This document shows positions 29,560 through 42,068 of a DNA stretch of 64,000 nucleotides, piece after piece. Position 1 is the stretch's first letter, and every line of letters starts with the position of its first letter. Under the pieces are notes generated by a model. It had not been told where the DNA came from. It did not search any database and saw only the letters and a list, made by a program, of their open reading frames with translations. A program made the translations under genes and the position numbers. Source of the DNA: Lachancea dasiensis (Eukaryota; Ascomycota; Saccharomycetes; Saccharomycetales; Saccharomycetaceae). Where the stretch lies: assembly GCA_900074725.1 (NCBI GenBank), contig LT598454.1:378854-442853 (forward strand), written 5' to 3'.

Positions 29560-30834
29560 TACATCTACCAGGTTTTTCGACGGACTCCATAGTTGAACGG
29601 AGTTGTCGTTAGCCACACTACACAGCATCCATGGCTCGTTTGGATCCCAGCTAATGTCGTTAACTCCAAGCATGTGTCCTCCGTGGGTGAATACCAAGTT
29701 TTGGTCTCTTTCGGCCGACTGAGAACAGTCCCATAGCCTTACCAGCCCATCATCCTGTCCTGCAGTAGCCACAATGGTAGGGTTATGGGGACTCCATTGT
29801 AGGGTAGAAACGGAGCCGTCGCCATGAGTCCAGGACTTTAGAGGCTGTGTGGAATCACGTACGTCCCAGAGATTGATCGTCCCTGCGGAGTCCGCAGAAC
29901 ACAGCATGAGGTCATTGTAGAGATTAAACTGACAAGCATTGATACCACCGGTATGAAACTTCTTGTTGTCACCGGGGTGTAGCTGAGAAGGTCGGTCAGT
30001 CCTGATGTCCAGAACTTGCAGGACGTTTCCCTCACCACAAGTCGCTAGGATAGAGTCGTGATTGACCATCCAAGAGCAATCATTGGTGCCTTCTGCATCA
30101 ACTTGAGCTTGGAAATGTGTATCAGTCAATATCGGAGAGGATTTGTTATATTTCTCGAGGTTCCAAACGCATAGCTGACCGTGGCCATGAGTAGTCGCCA
30201 GTAACCCTTGGCGTTGCCAATTCCAAGCAAGGTTTGTTGCTTCGTTAAGGGACAAATCCACGGACGTTGCTAACTGGCAATGTATCTGATAATCGGAATC
30301 GCTGGTAAAGGCGCCAGATATCAGTTTTTGACGTGTGGATCCGTGTTTAGTTTTGTCGAAGACATACACCGATCCACTGGACGACGCAGCTCCTATGATA
30401 TCTGGATTCGACGGACAATAACGCGCACGGTTGCAATCACCGGCGGGAAATTTGATACGCAGATTCTCTGCAAGGTTTTTTGGTGGAAGTTTTAACGAGT
30501 TGTCAATTTTGAATTCCATTTCGTCCATGTCAAAGTTATTCAACGAGCTCCAGCTGAGATGCCTCATTGAAGACAGCTTAGCAACATAGAGGGATTCATC
30601 CTCGGGTATCTGGGAAGATGTGAAGGATGATAGAAGAATTCGATGACTATCGCCAATAGTATCCAAGTCTGGGAAGATTTGACAAGTCAAAGACGGCCAT
30701 TTCGTGCTGTTGGTGTTAAGGTATTCATAAAGGAGTTTAGAGTTTTTCTTCCAACGGGTATATCGCTGTTGTCTGAGCTCGTCGATTGAGCCACCAGTTC
30801 CAGATTCTGAATGTCCAGTCGATGTATCGGCCAT
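29551..30834 (-). CDS. MSI1: Msi1/Cac3, WD40 subunit of CAF-1
   Basis: 427 codons from ATG 30834 (YBR195C ortholog). An N-terminal helix (R-Y-T-R-W-K-K-N-S-K-L-L-Y-E-Y) precedes a seven-bladed WD40 propeller of the RbAp46/48 type. Visible blades end in L-C-V-W-N-L, V-L-D-I-R, I-N-L-W-D-V, V-R-L-W-D-C and V-Q-L-W-S-P. Histone H4-binding chaperone of chromatin assembly factor 1 with Cac1/Cac2; it also damps RAS/cAMP signalling in S. cerevisiae. Complete. Its stop lies within the palindrome at 29542-29559. Confidence 0.94.
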   Translation of the reverse strand: MADTSTGHSESGTGGSIDELRQQRYTRWKKNSKLLYEYLNTNSTKWPSLTCQIFPDLDTIGDSHRILLSSFTSSQIPEDESLYVAKLSSMRHLSWSSLNNFDMDEMEFKIDNSLKLPPKNLAENLRIKFPAGDCNRARYCPSNPDIIGAASSSGSVYVFDKTKHGSTRQKLISGAFTSDSDYQIHCQLATSVDLSLNEATNLAWNWQRQGLLATTHGHGQLCVWNLEKYNKSSPILTDTHFQAQVDAEGTNDCSWMVNHDSILATCGEGNVLQVLDIRTDRPSQLHPGDNKKFHTGGINACQFNLYNDLMLCSADSAGTINLWDVRDSTQPLKSWTHGDGSVSTLQWSPHNPTIVATAGQDDGLVRLWDCSQSAERDQNLVFTHGGHMLGVNDISWDPNEPWMLCSVANDNSVQLWSPSKNLVDVGG

Positions 30835-31069
30835 CGTCGCCCACTTGTTCGTGATTTCAGCTGATATCTTAAATTCAAGTTGGGTTTAAATTTCCAAAAA
30901 TGAACATGAGCCGGCAGCCCACGGAAAAGGCTATCCCATCCCCGGTAGCCCACAACACTGCGTTGCTCTAATTGTGGTTGAATGATGACTATAAATTTCA
31001 TAAACAGTGTTTTAAAACTAGATATCGTTATTGAAGTTCGTCTATATCGTGGTTAATGTTCTTCTCAAC

Positions 31070-33574
<2,505 letters not shown>

Positions 33575-33991
33575 TTAATCCCGTAGTCCGCGCAAACAAC
33601 GGGTCACTTCGTCTACGAGCTGCATTTCGCGCTCGCTCCCACCCTCAAAGATCTCTGAATGTTCATTTTGCTCTTCTCGTCTTTTGTTCATAGTCTGAAG
33701 TAGGCTGATGTGTGCTTCGCGCAGCCGCTGCAAACCATCTTCGAATCCTTGCGGGAACTGCTCATACTTATCTTGCTCGAGGGCCATCCGCCGCACATCG
33801 TCCAGAACGTCAATTTGAGACCATAGTCTATTCTGATAATCTACATGGGGCTTAGCTTCGATCTGACCTGTTTGGCGCGGTAGTGTTCGTATTGGCGGCA
33901 TAATGGGTTCCTCTGTAGCCGAAGTTCGTTGAGTTTTCTTTTCGCCCAAAGAGGTCGCTGAAAAATGTGATTCAGACGTCGAATTAGGCAT
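33575..33991 (-). CDS. Uncharacterised protein, YPL077C/YBR197C type
   Basis: 138 codons from ATG 33991; the frame extends 16 codons further up to a GTG, but that is no start in yeast. The N-terminal 45 residues are Ser/Thr/Pro-rich. The C-terminal part is a predicted charged helix with D-Y-Q-N-R-L-W-S-Q-I-D-V-L-D-D-V-R-R-M-A. The position between PGI1 (YBR196C) and GPI2 (YPL076W) is where both YBR197C and YPL077C, an ohnolog pair of unknown function, would map. It is shorter than either (about 217 and 240 residues). Assignment rests mostly on synteny. Confidence 0.7.
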   Translation of the reverse strand: MPNSTSESHFSATSLGEKKTQRTSATEEPIMPPIRTLPRQTGQIEAKPHVDYQNRLWSQIDVLDDVRRMALEQDKYEQFPQGFEDGLQRLREAHISLLQTMNKRREEQNEHSEIFEGGSEREMQLVDEVTRCLRGLRD

Positions 33992-34144
33992 ATCTAGGCT
34001 TCCTTGTACAATAACCAAGTCGTGGAGTTGAATATTCACTGTGCTTCTTGTAATGTATATAAGAAATATATTAATTAATGAGCTAGCTCATCGCGTAAGG
34101 CAAAGCTATCACACCAACTTGAATGAGACCGTGAAAGAGGATCC

Positions 34145-34969
34145 ATGAAACAACCATGGGAGAGACTACTTTGGCTAAAACAGGACTACCCGGATAACTA
34201 CACAGACCCCACCTTTCTGAGAGAAGTTTCAGCGCTTCGAAAGGTGCAATCTGGGCCTCGCAGCACTTCTTCGTATTGGAAGGTGGTGAAGGACTTTTTA
34301 TTGTTTTACCACCGTATTCTGAACATCGGTCTTATGTACGTTGTTTTCGCGCTGCTGTACCTTTCTGACCTAGATCCTATCTTTTTAACTGCCGTGCTGA
34401 CCTTATCGGCTTTTATCGTCGCTTTAGCCCGTCACCAGATCACTCTGTCATTCAAATCGCCATTAATCATAATGTTTTGCATACTGGTGTTATCACCAGT
34501 ATTGAAGTCCTTGTCACAAACCACTTCATCAGACTCAATTTGGACCATCTCATGTTGGCTCACTGCTCTGTACGCAGTAGCCATTTTTCTGCACTTGGAA
34601 TCAATAGTATCTACCAACCTTTTGGTTTCAAACGTAGCTGTTCTTTCCTCCAGACTCACCTCCACAACCCACGTCTTTTGCTTTTTGCTTATTAGCATTG
34701 AACTTAACGTTTTACTTCCCCAGATTGAACGTTTGTTACTTGCTCGAGAACTCAACACTTGTTATGCCATAGCGTTTTTAGCGAACAACGCTGTCGTCTA
34801 TTATTTTATCAACACCTTTCTAGGATGGATGTACACGACCATCATAGCTTTCAGTGCACTGACGTTGATATTTGGACTTCCTCGATACTTTTTGTATTGG
34901 CAGCAACATTATGCCAAGAGCAACGCTTTATTATCAAAGTGGGACGCTATGGAGCCGATCCTTGAATAG
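34145..34969 (+). CDS. GPI2: Gpi2/PIG-C, GPI-GlcNAc transferase subunit
   Basis: 274 codons (S. cerevisiae Gpi2, YPL076W, 280). The hallmark N-terminus W-E-R-L-L-W-L-K-Q-D-Y-P-D-N-Y-T-D is the PIG-C signature. It is followed by about eight hydrophobic segments, so an integral ER membrane protein. It belongs to the complex that transfers GlcNAc from UDP-GlcNAc to phosphatidylinositol, the first step of GPI-anchor synthesis, and interacts with Ras2 in yeast. Divergent from the preceding gene with 153 bp between starts; convergent with TAF5. Confidence 0.95.
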   Translation: MKQPWERLLWLKQDYPDNYTDPTFLREVSALRKVQSGPRSTSSYWKVVKDFLLFYHRILNIGLMYVVFALLYLSDLDPIFLTAVLTLSAFIVALARHQITLSFKSPLIIMFCILVLSPVLKSLSQTTSSDSIWTISCWLTALYAVAIFLHLESIVSTNLLVSNVAVLSSRLTSTTHVFCFLLISIELNVLLPQIERLLLARELNTCYAIAFLANNAVVYYFINTFLGWMYTTIIAFSALTLIFGLPRYFLYWQQHYAKSNALLSKWDAMEPILE

Positions 34970-35037
34970 TCAATACTAATTTAATGCAACTCTAATATTT
35001 ACGCTTCAGTTCTGGTTTCAACTTATTATATATACAG

Positions 35038-37308
35038 TTATGACTCCCGAAAGGCGCCTCCTGCGAGAACTAAATTGGTCCTTGTGAACTTTACCTTGTA
35101 TACCGGTGTTTTCTTTGTGTAAAAGGACGCTACTAGATCGCTAGTAGGTACGATAGTTCTTCTCCGCCCGTATTCCTTGATATCGAGATTAACAGAAGTC
35201 GTTACATCACCAGAATAGCTGGTGAACGGCTGTTCCGGTTCAGCACCAGGCTCCGCAGTTAGTTTCTTCACGTCCCATACTCTGACGGAATGATCGGCAC
35301 CACCAGACAATAGAGCATTGCCTTCTTTGCTATAAGAGAGAGAATAGACTGTATTCTTACCGTGTCCTCGCATCTGTTTGAGCCTTTTGCCTGTACCAAT
35401 ATCCCACACATTTATTATACCATCATCACTCCCGGTAGATAGCCATCGTCCGTCGGGGGAGACTGCCGTTGCGGTGACTGGTGCTGTGTGGCCAAGGAAT
35501 AGACGAACAGAATCACCTGTGCTCATGTCCCACATACGACACGTTTTATCACTTGAGCCTGTGAACAGATATGTCCCATTTGGATGGAATGTGACAGTAT
35601 CGACATCGTTTAAATGGCCTGCAAAAATTCTTAGCGGATAAATATGATCGCAAGACCACAGCCTGGCGGTTTGGTCGTGAGAGGCCGTAGCAAAATAGTG
35701 ACCCAAAGGTGAAAATGCAACATCCCATATTGGATGGTTGTGACCTTTGTAGCTTACGAGTGATGTATAGGTGTCCATTGACCATAGTCTTACAGACTTA
35801 TCCTCCGACGCCGACAGAAGGTAGCGATTGTCAGGGCTAAAAGAAGTCGAGTAGACAGTCCCGCTATGACCAACAAGAGTGGTGCTGTTCAAGCGCTCGT
35901 TTTGTTTAGAAGGTAGTTTATTCTGCAATGGTGTTCCATCCAGCGACCAAACTTTAATAATACTGTCTTGAAACCCAGCTGAGGCTAGTCTCACATCGTC
36001 ACTGAATTCCAAAGAGGTCATCTCTGAATTTGTATTGTGGAATGTGTACATGCAAACGCTAGGCGCCGACGTTTGTAGATTTTCTAGCCGGATTGCGTCT
36101 CGAGACTCACGCACTTTTTGAATCTCTAATTTCAAATCGAGTGCAGTTTTCGAAGGAAGGGGAAGAGCCTCTTTGGCGGGTGACTCCATGTAAGGATCTC
36201 GTTTACCATCTTCTTTCTTTTCGGAATCTGCAACCGGGGAAGTACCTTCCGCTTTTTCATCATCATTGCCGGACTTCTCATCAGTTTCAATGCCATTCAT
36301 ATCCCTGTATTCCTCAATGAGCCCCTTCTCTTTTGTGTCTTCGTCTCCTACCTTGTCTTGTGTATCTTTTTTTTGAAGTTCAGTCTCCACTTCTTTGGCG
36401 AACTCTTCATCGACAGGAAACTTCCCCAGTTTCACGGGAACTGAGTTATGCGCATCAACGTCAACCGCACCTGCCGAAACATCTTTGATCCCATCAGTCA
36501 AAGTTTCCTGAGAGGTAATGGTTTCGACGATATTGGGGTCCAAGTTCTGATTGATGATACTGATCAGCAAAGACCCTCCCACACTCTCATTTTCGTTCAG
36601 AAAATACAAAAGGAGGTTCAGTGTTGTACGAGAGATTGTCACACGATACTTATTTGATTGAAATCCTTGTGCTAATTCGTTTTCCTTGATGTGATCTACC
36701 GAGTTGACGGAAAACAGCTTGTTGATCTCCGAAGCGTGGAACGCCTTATAGTCCACAGAAAACCTATCAAAAAAGCGCCGAGCTTGAATAGCGTCCTTGG
36801 CCACTAGTGTGAGAAACGCGTATATGAAGATCGGGTAGATTATACGGGTCAATTCTGGCTTATACATATCCAAAGAGGTGTCTACCCAATTCTTCAACAT
36901 CGAGTATGCCAAGAAATAGTGTCTGGGTGAGCTGTTTGCCTGTTGTGATATGAGATTACCGTCAGAATCGCGCTTCACGTTCACGGGATTCGAAACTGGC
37001 CGTGCACCATCCACACCAGCCACTTGTCCCGGTTCGGGGAAAGAACCAGTGGCAGTGCTTCCTGGGGACTGCTTGTTCTGTGGCGTTAAAGTGCGGGAGC
37101 TTTCCGCCCGCAGCATTTGCTCCGTGCGGTGATATCCTTTCTTGTTCAGATATTCCAACACAATGCGGTTCAAGTCTGCTGCGGAGAAGGAACCAGGTCT
37201 CGACGTCGCCGTGCTCGGTGCTGTCTTGGAACCGCCATTAGCCGGCTGGGGTCGTACGGAACTGGCAGGTTGGCTCTTCTGCGGTTGTTTCTGACCCTTT
37301 TGAGACAT
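35038..37308 (-). CDS. TAF5: Taf5, WD40 subunit of TFIID and SAGA
   Basis: 756 codons from ATG 37308, giving M-S-Q-K like S. cerevisiae Taf5 (YBR198C, 798 residues); the frame's more distal TTG is not used. A Gln/Ser-rich leader is followed by a LisH motif (L-N-R-I-V-L-E-Y-L-N-K-K-G-Y-H), the helical NTD2 (A-Y-S-M-L-K-N-W-V-D) and an acidic linker. C-terminal WD40 blades carry G-H-S-G-T-V-Y-S, G-H-N-H-P-I-W-D-V, G-H-L-N-D-V-D and R-L-W-S-M-D. Scaffold shared by TFIID and SAGA. Confidence 0.96.
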   Translation of the reverse strand: MSQKGQKQPQKSQPASSVRPQPANGGSKTAPSTATSRPGSFSAADLNRIVLEYLNKKGYHRTEQMLRAESSRTLTPQNKQSPGSTATGSFPEPGQVAGVDGARPVSNPVNVKRDSDGNLISQQANSSPRHYFLAYSMLKNWVDTSLDMYKPELTRIIYPIFIYAFLTLVAKDAIQARRFFDRFSVDYKAFHASEINKLFSVNSVDHIKENELAQGFQSNKYRVTISRTTLNLLLYFLNENESVGGSLLISIINQNLDPNIVETITSQETLTDGIKDVSAGAVDVDAHNSVPVKLGKFPVDEEFAKEVETELQKKDTQDKVGDEDTKEKGLIEEYRDMNGIETDEKSGNDDEKAEGTSPVADSEKKEDGKRDPYMESPAKEALPLPSKTALDLKLEIQKVRESRDAIRLENLQTSAPSVCMYTFHNTNSEMTSLEFSDDVRLASAGFQDSIIKVWSLDGTPLQNKLPSKQNERLNSTTLVGHSGTVYSTSFSPDNRYLLSASEDKSVRLWSMDTYTSLVSYKGHNHPIWDVAFSPLGHYFATASHDQTARLWSCDHIYPLRIFAGHLNDVDTVTFHPNGTYLFTGSSDKTCRMWDMSTGDSVRLFLGHTAPVTATAVSPDGRWLSTGSDDGIINVWDIGTGKRLKQMRGHGKNTVYSLSYSKEGNALLSGGADHSVRVWDVKKLTAEPGAEPEQPFTSYSGDVTTSVNLDIKEYGRRRTIVPTSDLVASFYTKKTPVYKVKFTRTNLVLAGGAFRES

Positions 37309-39166
37309 GTCGAAGTTCGATTTGTCCGCGCTCTTGATGCTGGAAGGGCGCGCTTCTAGGATGTATTGTGCGAATTCAGACAATTATAATAACAATTGGC
37401 TAATGAGTACCTCGTTGATAGTGACTATCTTGGTAGACCAGACCTCATGTTTACGCCAAACTCCACAATATTGGTCAGGTCTAGGATTGCACGTTCCACT
37501 AAGGCGGTGGTGTAATTCTCAGCTATAGTGAGTTTTTTTTTCATAACCGCGTATCGACTTTATGCTTAGGATTTTAAAAAAGATGCCATAGACGGTGCTG
37601 TCATGACCATCATTATGCTCGGAAAGCTCAGAAGAAACGCAAAAATAATGCCATAGCATCCCCTGGAAGGTTGAGAAAGATTTGAATCCTCTCCTTTGAC
37701 TAGCTGGTCATTAGAAGGTTGGAACTCTTTGAAATTTCGAAATTGCTTTAATGAATATATTGAACAATAACAAAACTCTGGCTTAAGAAAAACAACTTCC
37801 AATGGCCCTCACACTTAGGACTCCTAGGAGCAAGGAACAAACGTCAGAGTTTGTTGGATATAGCTAAGGTTGCTGTATTACTTTGTGAATGTCGCGAAAA
37901 GCGTAAAGCAGCTGGGGCGCTGCTCGCGAATGTCATTAACGGTTTAGGTGAAATAGCCGCGGAACGGCATAGGGCAAATTACAGTGGGATGATGGCCAAA
38001 TGTAGTGGAGGAACCATTGGATCTTTATATGCACAAGATGGGGATGTGTGGTGTACGTTTATGGTAGTAATACTTAAAGGAGAGCTCTTCAGGTCTTAAA
38101 GTTTGTTCACGAGACACAAACAATATAAATGGTTCGCGCCAGGGTATGGTCCCAAGAGTGACCCTAATGTTTTTTGGAATTGCACCTGTCGGGTCGCCAG
38201 CTCAGTCGTATTCTTGACAAGAAAGCTGAATGGAAACCTCTAGACGATTTGAAGGGTTATATCGACAGTGTTGCGGTTACGGGCGTGTATTATACGGCGG
38301 TACTGCACCACCCCAGCTCAAGACGTCTACAAAGCCGACTGATGCTCTTCAGCCTTTTCAAGTCGAGAATCATCCTAAGATATTCCTATAAAAAAAGCGC
38401 ATGTTCCGACTTGCTAATAGTATATCGACCTCGCTTTCGTTTGTGGATCTTCAAGTAGTTTGGGGTAGACTCTCCACTATCCTCACTCTGTTGTACTGCC
38501 GTACAGCTCCTGGCTCTCCACCATCCTCACAAGTCGTCATCGGCAGTACAGCTCGCCCTACCGACGCCACTTAAACGTCGACCTGAAAAAGTATGTTCCC
38601 CGGTATTCTACGCAACAGCCACTGTTACAGCTTCCTAGGGTGGCCACCTTGTTGAGCTCTCAGCTGTTTGCACTACGGAGAGTCCAAATGCCTCCTCATA
38701 CCCGTTTTTCGTCCATCCCAAAAGCCTTTGGCTGTCGCTGGTGAGATCCATGTGCTCTTCGTTTGGTCTACTTAGGTTAGGCGGCTACGATTGTCGCACC
38801 ATTGGGCTTCCAAACTCCTGCTTTGAAAACAGGAAGCCAGCATCCCACCTATATGTCGACTTCTTGTTGCCATTGGTTGAGAAAATCAGTGTTTTTTTTT
38901 TATTAGGGACATCGACACTTTCCAAGCTTCACCGGGTCACCAGGTGTTCAAACACATAGTAGTAATCCCAGGAACAGGAGCAAGACCTACAGAAGTAGTG
39001 TTTCTGGTATACTTTATCCACGATATCAACAATTGAGCAGACATCGCTTATATGGTGAGAGTTTTCGACTCAATTGCATGCTCTTCACAAAAAAGTGCGG
39101 ATCTCTGTAGTGTAAAGCGACGAGAAGAGCGCTAAGGTGCAGGCAGAGACAAATTAGTACCAAGTG
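37309..39166. other. 1.86-kb divergent region, TAF5 / GCR1
   Basis: Unusually long for this window. No frame longer than about 94 codons and none recognised. It contains an imperfect 44-45-bp tandem duplication (38470-38554) and a GGCGGCTA heptamer-plus-one at 38780. I looked for TACTAAC as a sign of a GCR1 5' intron and found none. Confidence 0.5.
38470..38554 (+). repeat. Imperfect 44-45-bp tandem duplication
   Basis: CTCTCCACTATCCTCAC starts at 38470 and CTCTCCACCATCCTCAC at 38514. GTACAGCTC follows at 38501 and again at 38546. The two units share both ends and differ in the middle. Confidence 0.7.
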
Positions 39167-41266
39167 ATGCCCAGCACCTCATCGAGGGCCAGAAGTAGGT
39201 CAAACTCCACCGATGTTGATGGGAACACGCACCAACCTTCGTCACCGCGTTCCAGTGCGGGATCGGAGAGTAGCGACAGTGGGAAGTTCTCTAGTGAAAA
39301 TAGAACGAGCCTGCTCCCGCAGTTGTTTAGCCGTGCTGAGCTGGACATCAACGTGGCAATGAACTACGTCTTGCAACGATTTTTCGATATGAACGATGTG
39401 AGCTTAGCGCCTTCATTACGGGCAGTGGATTTGATTGTAGATCAAACATATTCGGAGGCTTTAACGCTGCGTCAACTCAACGACACCTTCTCAAACAAGC
39501 AATATCGGTATTTCAACACAACGTCACGAAACAAGAAGATATCCAATTGCCCCATATTTTGTGTAGCAGTCTACGCTGCCAATTACTGGGGCGGTCACGC
39601 AGGGGGAAGTTCCATACATTTTGACGGCTTTCAGAGTGTGCCACTGTTGAGGGACACTAAGAGTTTCGAAGCGCTGGCAGCAAGACAGGCCGCGGACATT
39701 TCACCACCCGCTGACGACGAAACCCCTATTGACTCTTTGTCCTCGCCTTCCTCATTGGACTGGTCCAAGAGTAAGGTTATACGCTCCATGGAACCGCCGA
39801 ATGAGCTAAATTATGCAGTGTTCCCTTGGCTCTCCAAATTGCAAGAAGATCTGGAAACCTTGGATCGTACAAACTACAACCTCCACTCACTTTGTGAACT
39901 CTTCGAATACTTAGCCCGCGTACTGATTCAGGATCTAGCATATTTGAGCTGCACGAATGAACTACCAAGCCTTCTCTCAAATGTGCTTGAATACGTACCA
40001 CGATTGTACACATCTATGGAATTCAAACAATTCAAAAGCGAAATGCAGCGGCTGATAAACGCCCAGCACAAGAACATGGATTGGAACGATCAAATACTCT
40101 CCAAGATTGAAGGCGGTTACATTGACATCTGCAGGCGATTTGCTCTTCACAACCAATCTCTTCACGATGAGCTTCGGACTTTGCGTTTAGAATTAGCATC
40201 GATAAAGAAGTCGATGTCTGACGTACTTCAAACCCAACGTCTCTATTTATCTGGAGGCATTCCAAATGGACCCATGGCCAACGCCAATAATGTCCAGAAT
40301 GGCCCTTCCACCGACAAAAATGGGCTTCCTGCCAATATTACGAATAGTTTGGGAACGACCGAAGAGCACGGCCAAATATCTCCTTCTCTGACATCTCGCA
40401 GTATGTTTCATTCTTTGAGTGGTTCCGCGGTGCCAGAAAGTCAAGTACGGAAGCTTCCGTTACCGACGCAAGCAGGACTCACACCCCCGCCTGCAGATTC
40501 CCCTTTCAAGCGTTTCAAATTCGACGATTTGAGACCTAGCCACGGCGCTCAACCTCAACAACAACAGGGGCCACAGCAATATACAATGCTGCAACAGAGT
40601 CAGCCCCAACAATCTACACCAGGGAACATAAATGCTACATTGGATTCTATGCTGTCTCGTGGAGGGCTTAGTCCAAGGCTAGGCGTTCCGTCCTCGACTG
40701 GTGTGCCCATGTCGTCACAACTTTCTCCGCAATTTGGCTTCCCTAGCGTACCAGTACAAATGATTCCGAAAACAATCCCCAGTGGCACGTCTTCTTACGG
40801 CGATTCAGCACAGGAAGTGTTCAAATATAAGCTTTCGAGGGAAAACAAAACGATATGGGATTTATTCAACGAATGGTTTGTTGGACTGAATGGGGAGCCC
40901 TCCATCAAATCTTTGATCGATACCTATGGATGGCGCCGGTGGAAAGTTGGCGAAGATTCGCACTTTTTCCCGACCCGACGAATCATTATCGATTATATCG
41001 AGCGTGAAGTTGATCGCGGCCTGAGAACAGACAGGTTTGTAAATATGGACCGCGAATCCATGCGCAAAGTGGTAACGGATGACCTTGAAAAGTTCAGAGC
41101 TACCAACGGACTGACGCTGAATAGTATATCGATGTACTTCAGGAACTTGACGCGGAAAAACACGGAAATTTGCATATATGAGAATTTTCAAGACTGGTCA
41201 GTTCTTCTGATCGACGAGGACGAAAAGAATAAATACTGCAAACGACAGCACAACAGCAGTTCATGA
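39167..41266 (+). CDS. GCR1: Gcr1, transcriptional activator of glycolytic genes
   Basis: 699 codons from ATG 39167; GTG 39164 is not a start. The C-terminus holds the Gcr1 DNA-binding domain (about residues 550-640): I-W-D-L-F-N-E-W-F, Y-G-W-R-R-W-K-V-G-E-D-S-H-F-F-P-T-R-R, L-N-S-I-S-M-Y-F-R-N-L. A hydrophobic N-terminal block with V-D-L-I-V-D-Q-T-Y matches S. cerevisiae Gcr1 (YPL075W). A Gln-rich stretch (Q-Q-Q-Q-G-P-Q-Q) lies near residue 466. In S. cerevisiae the gene has a large intron near the start. Here the frame opens with about 60 Ser/Arg-rich residues before the homology, and no intron is evident. Gcr1 binds CTTCC boxes beside Rap1 sites. Confidence 0.95.
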   Translation: MPSTSSRARSRSNSTDVDGNTHQPSSPRSSAGSESSDSGKFSSENRTSLLPQLFSRAELDINVAMNYVLQRFFDMNDVSLAPSLRAVDLIVDQTYSEALTLRQLNDTFSNKQYRYFNTTSRNKKISNCPIFCVAVYAANYWGGHAGGSSIHFDGFQSVPLLRDTKSFEALAARQAADISPPADDETPIDSLSSPSSLDWSKSKVIRSMEPPNELNYAVFPWLSKLQEDLETLDRTNYNLHSLCELFEYLARVLIQDLAYLSCTNELPSLLSNVLEYVPRLYTSMEFKQFKSEMQRLINAQHKNMDWNDQILSKIEGGYIDICRRFALHNQSLHDELRTLRLELASIKKSMSDVLQTQRLYLSGGIPNGPMANANNVQNGPSTDKNGLPANITNSLGTTEEHGQISPSLTSRSMFHSLSGSAVPESQVRKLPLPTQAGLTPPPADSPFKRFKFDDLRPSHGAQPQQQQGPQQYTMLQQSQPQQSTPGNINATLDSMLSRGGLSPRLGVPSSTGVPMSSQLSPQFGFPSVPVQMIPKTIPSGTSSYGDSAQEVFKYKLSRENKTIWDLFNEWFVGLNGEPSIKSLIDTYGWRRWKVGEDSHFFPTRRIIIDYIEREVDRGLRTDRFVNMDRESMRKVVTDDLEKFRATNGLTLNSISMYFRNLTRKNTEICIYENFQDWSVLLIDEDEKNKYCKRQHNSSS

Positions 41267-42068
41267 GGCATGATAAATAATAATTACGGAAGTAATACTT
41301 GTTAATAGGAATGCAGACGCAGCCAGAGCTGTAGGGTTTTGACTTTAAGATACTATATCTGCAAATGTAAAGCAAGTGCTCCCTCGAAGTGAATACTGTT
41401 GGGAATAATGTGAATAAACTGATGGTGATGTGCGTCTAATCGCATAATCAGCGTCAGTAAATATGTGACACAGTGGTACAGAATGATAGTACACAACCGA
41501 GGCCATACAAATAGAGCTACAAGCTAAGACAAACCGAAGAGAACAACTATTGTCCAATGGGATTGGCCATTGATAAGTTATCGGTAGTGTACGGCATTGA
41601 AGCCGTAATCCTTGGGCAATAGAATGATCTAGAATTGGTGATTAATAAATATGTTGACCAGAGTCACCGAGTGAGAATTGTATAAATACCAGGCTTTTGT
41701 TCAGGTAACTGAACCAACTCTAATGCCTAAAATAATCACGGAGAGATAAATAGAATTCCCTAGATCCAAGTTACTCATCTTACAATGACTATGTCCGACT
41801 TACAAGACAAATTTAGTAAGCTTTCTACTGATGAATCAGATTCGCCTCATTAAATACATTTGGAGCGGTACTTTATGGGGCTTCTCGTAGTCTGTTTAGC
41901 GCCTATTGTATGTTCATGGCCTTTGGGACCTTTGGGTCCTATCATATATTACGAGTAAACATGGTTTATTATGGCTAACAAGTTGGGTCGGTATATAGCT
42001 ATCGAGATGTTGAAGCTCGATATCTTCAAAGATACAAGCGAAGGATAAAGCACAGCCAAAACTAAAGG
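41267..42068 (+). other. 0.8-kb GCR1-YTA6 intergenic region
   Basis: Holds TATAAATA at 41681-41688 and, starting 97 bp after it, two small frames in the same phase (listed separately). The remainder is A+T-rich with no recognised feature. Confidence 0.4.
41785..41958 (+). other. Two consecutive small ORFs in one frame behind a TATA box
   Basis: ATG 41785 opens 22 codons (M-T-M-S-D-L-Q-D-K-F-S-K-L-S), ending in TAA 41851. Further along in the same phase, ATG 41875 opens 27 very hydrophobic codons (M-G-L-L-V-V-C-L-A-P-I-V) ending in TAA 41956. TATAAATA lies about 100 bp upstream. These could be upstream ORFs of YTA6, a decayed small membrane-protein gene, or chance. Product not recognised. Confidence 0.2.
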
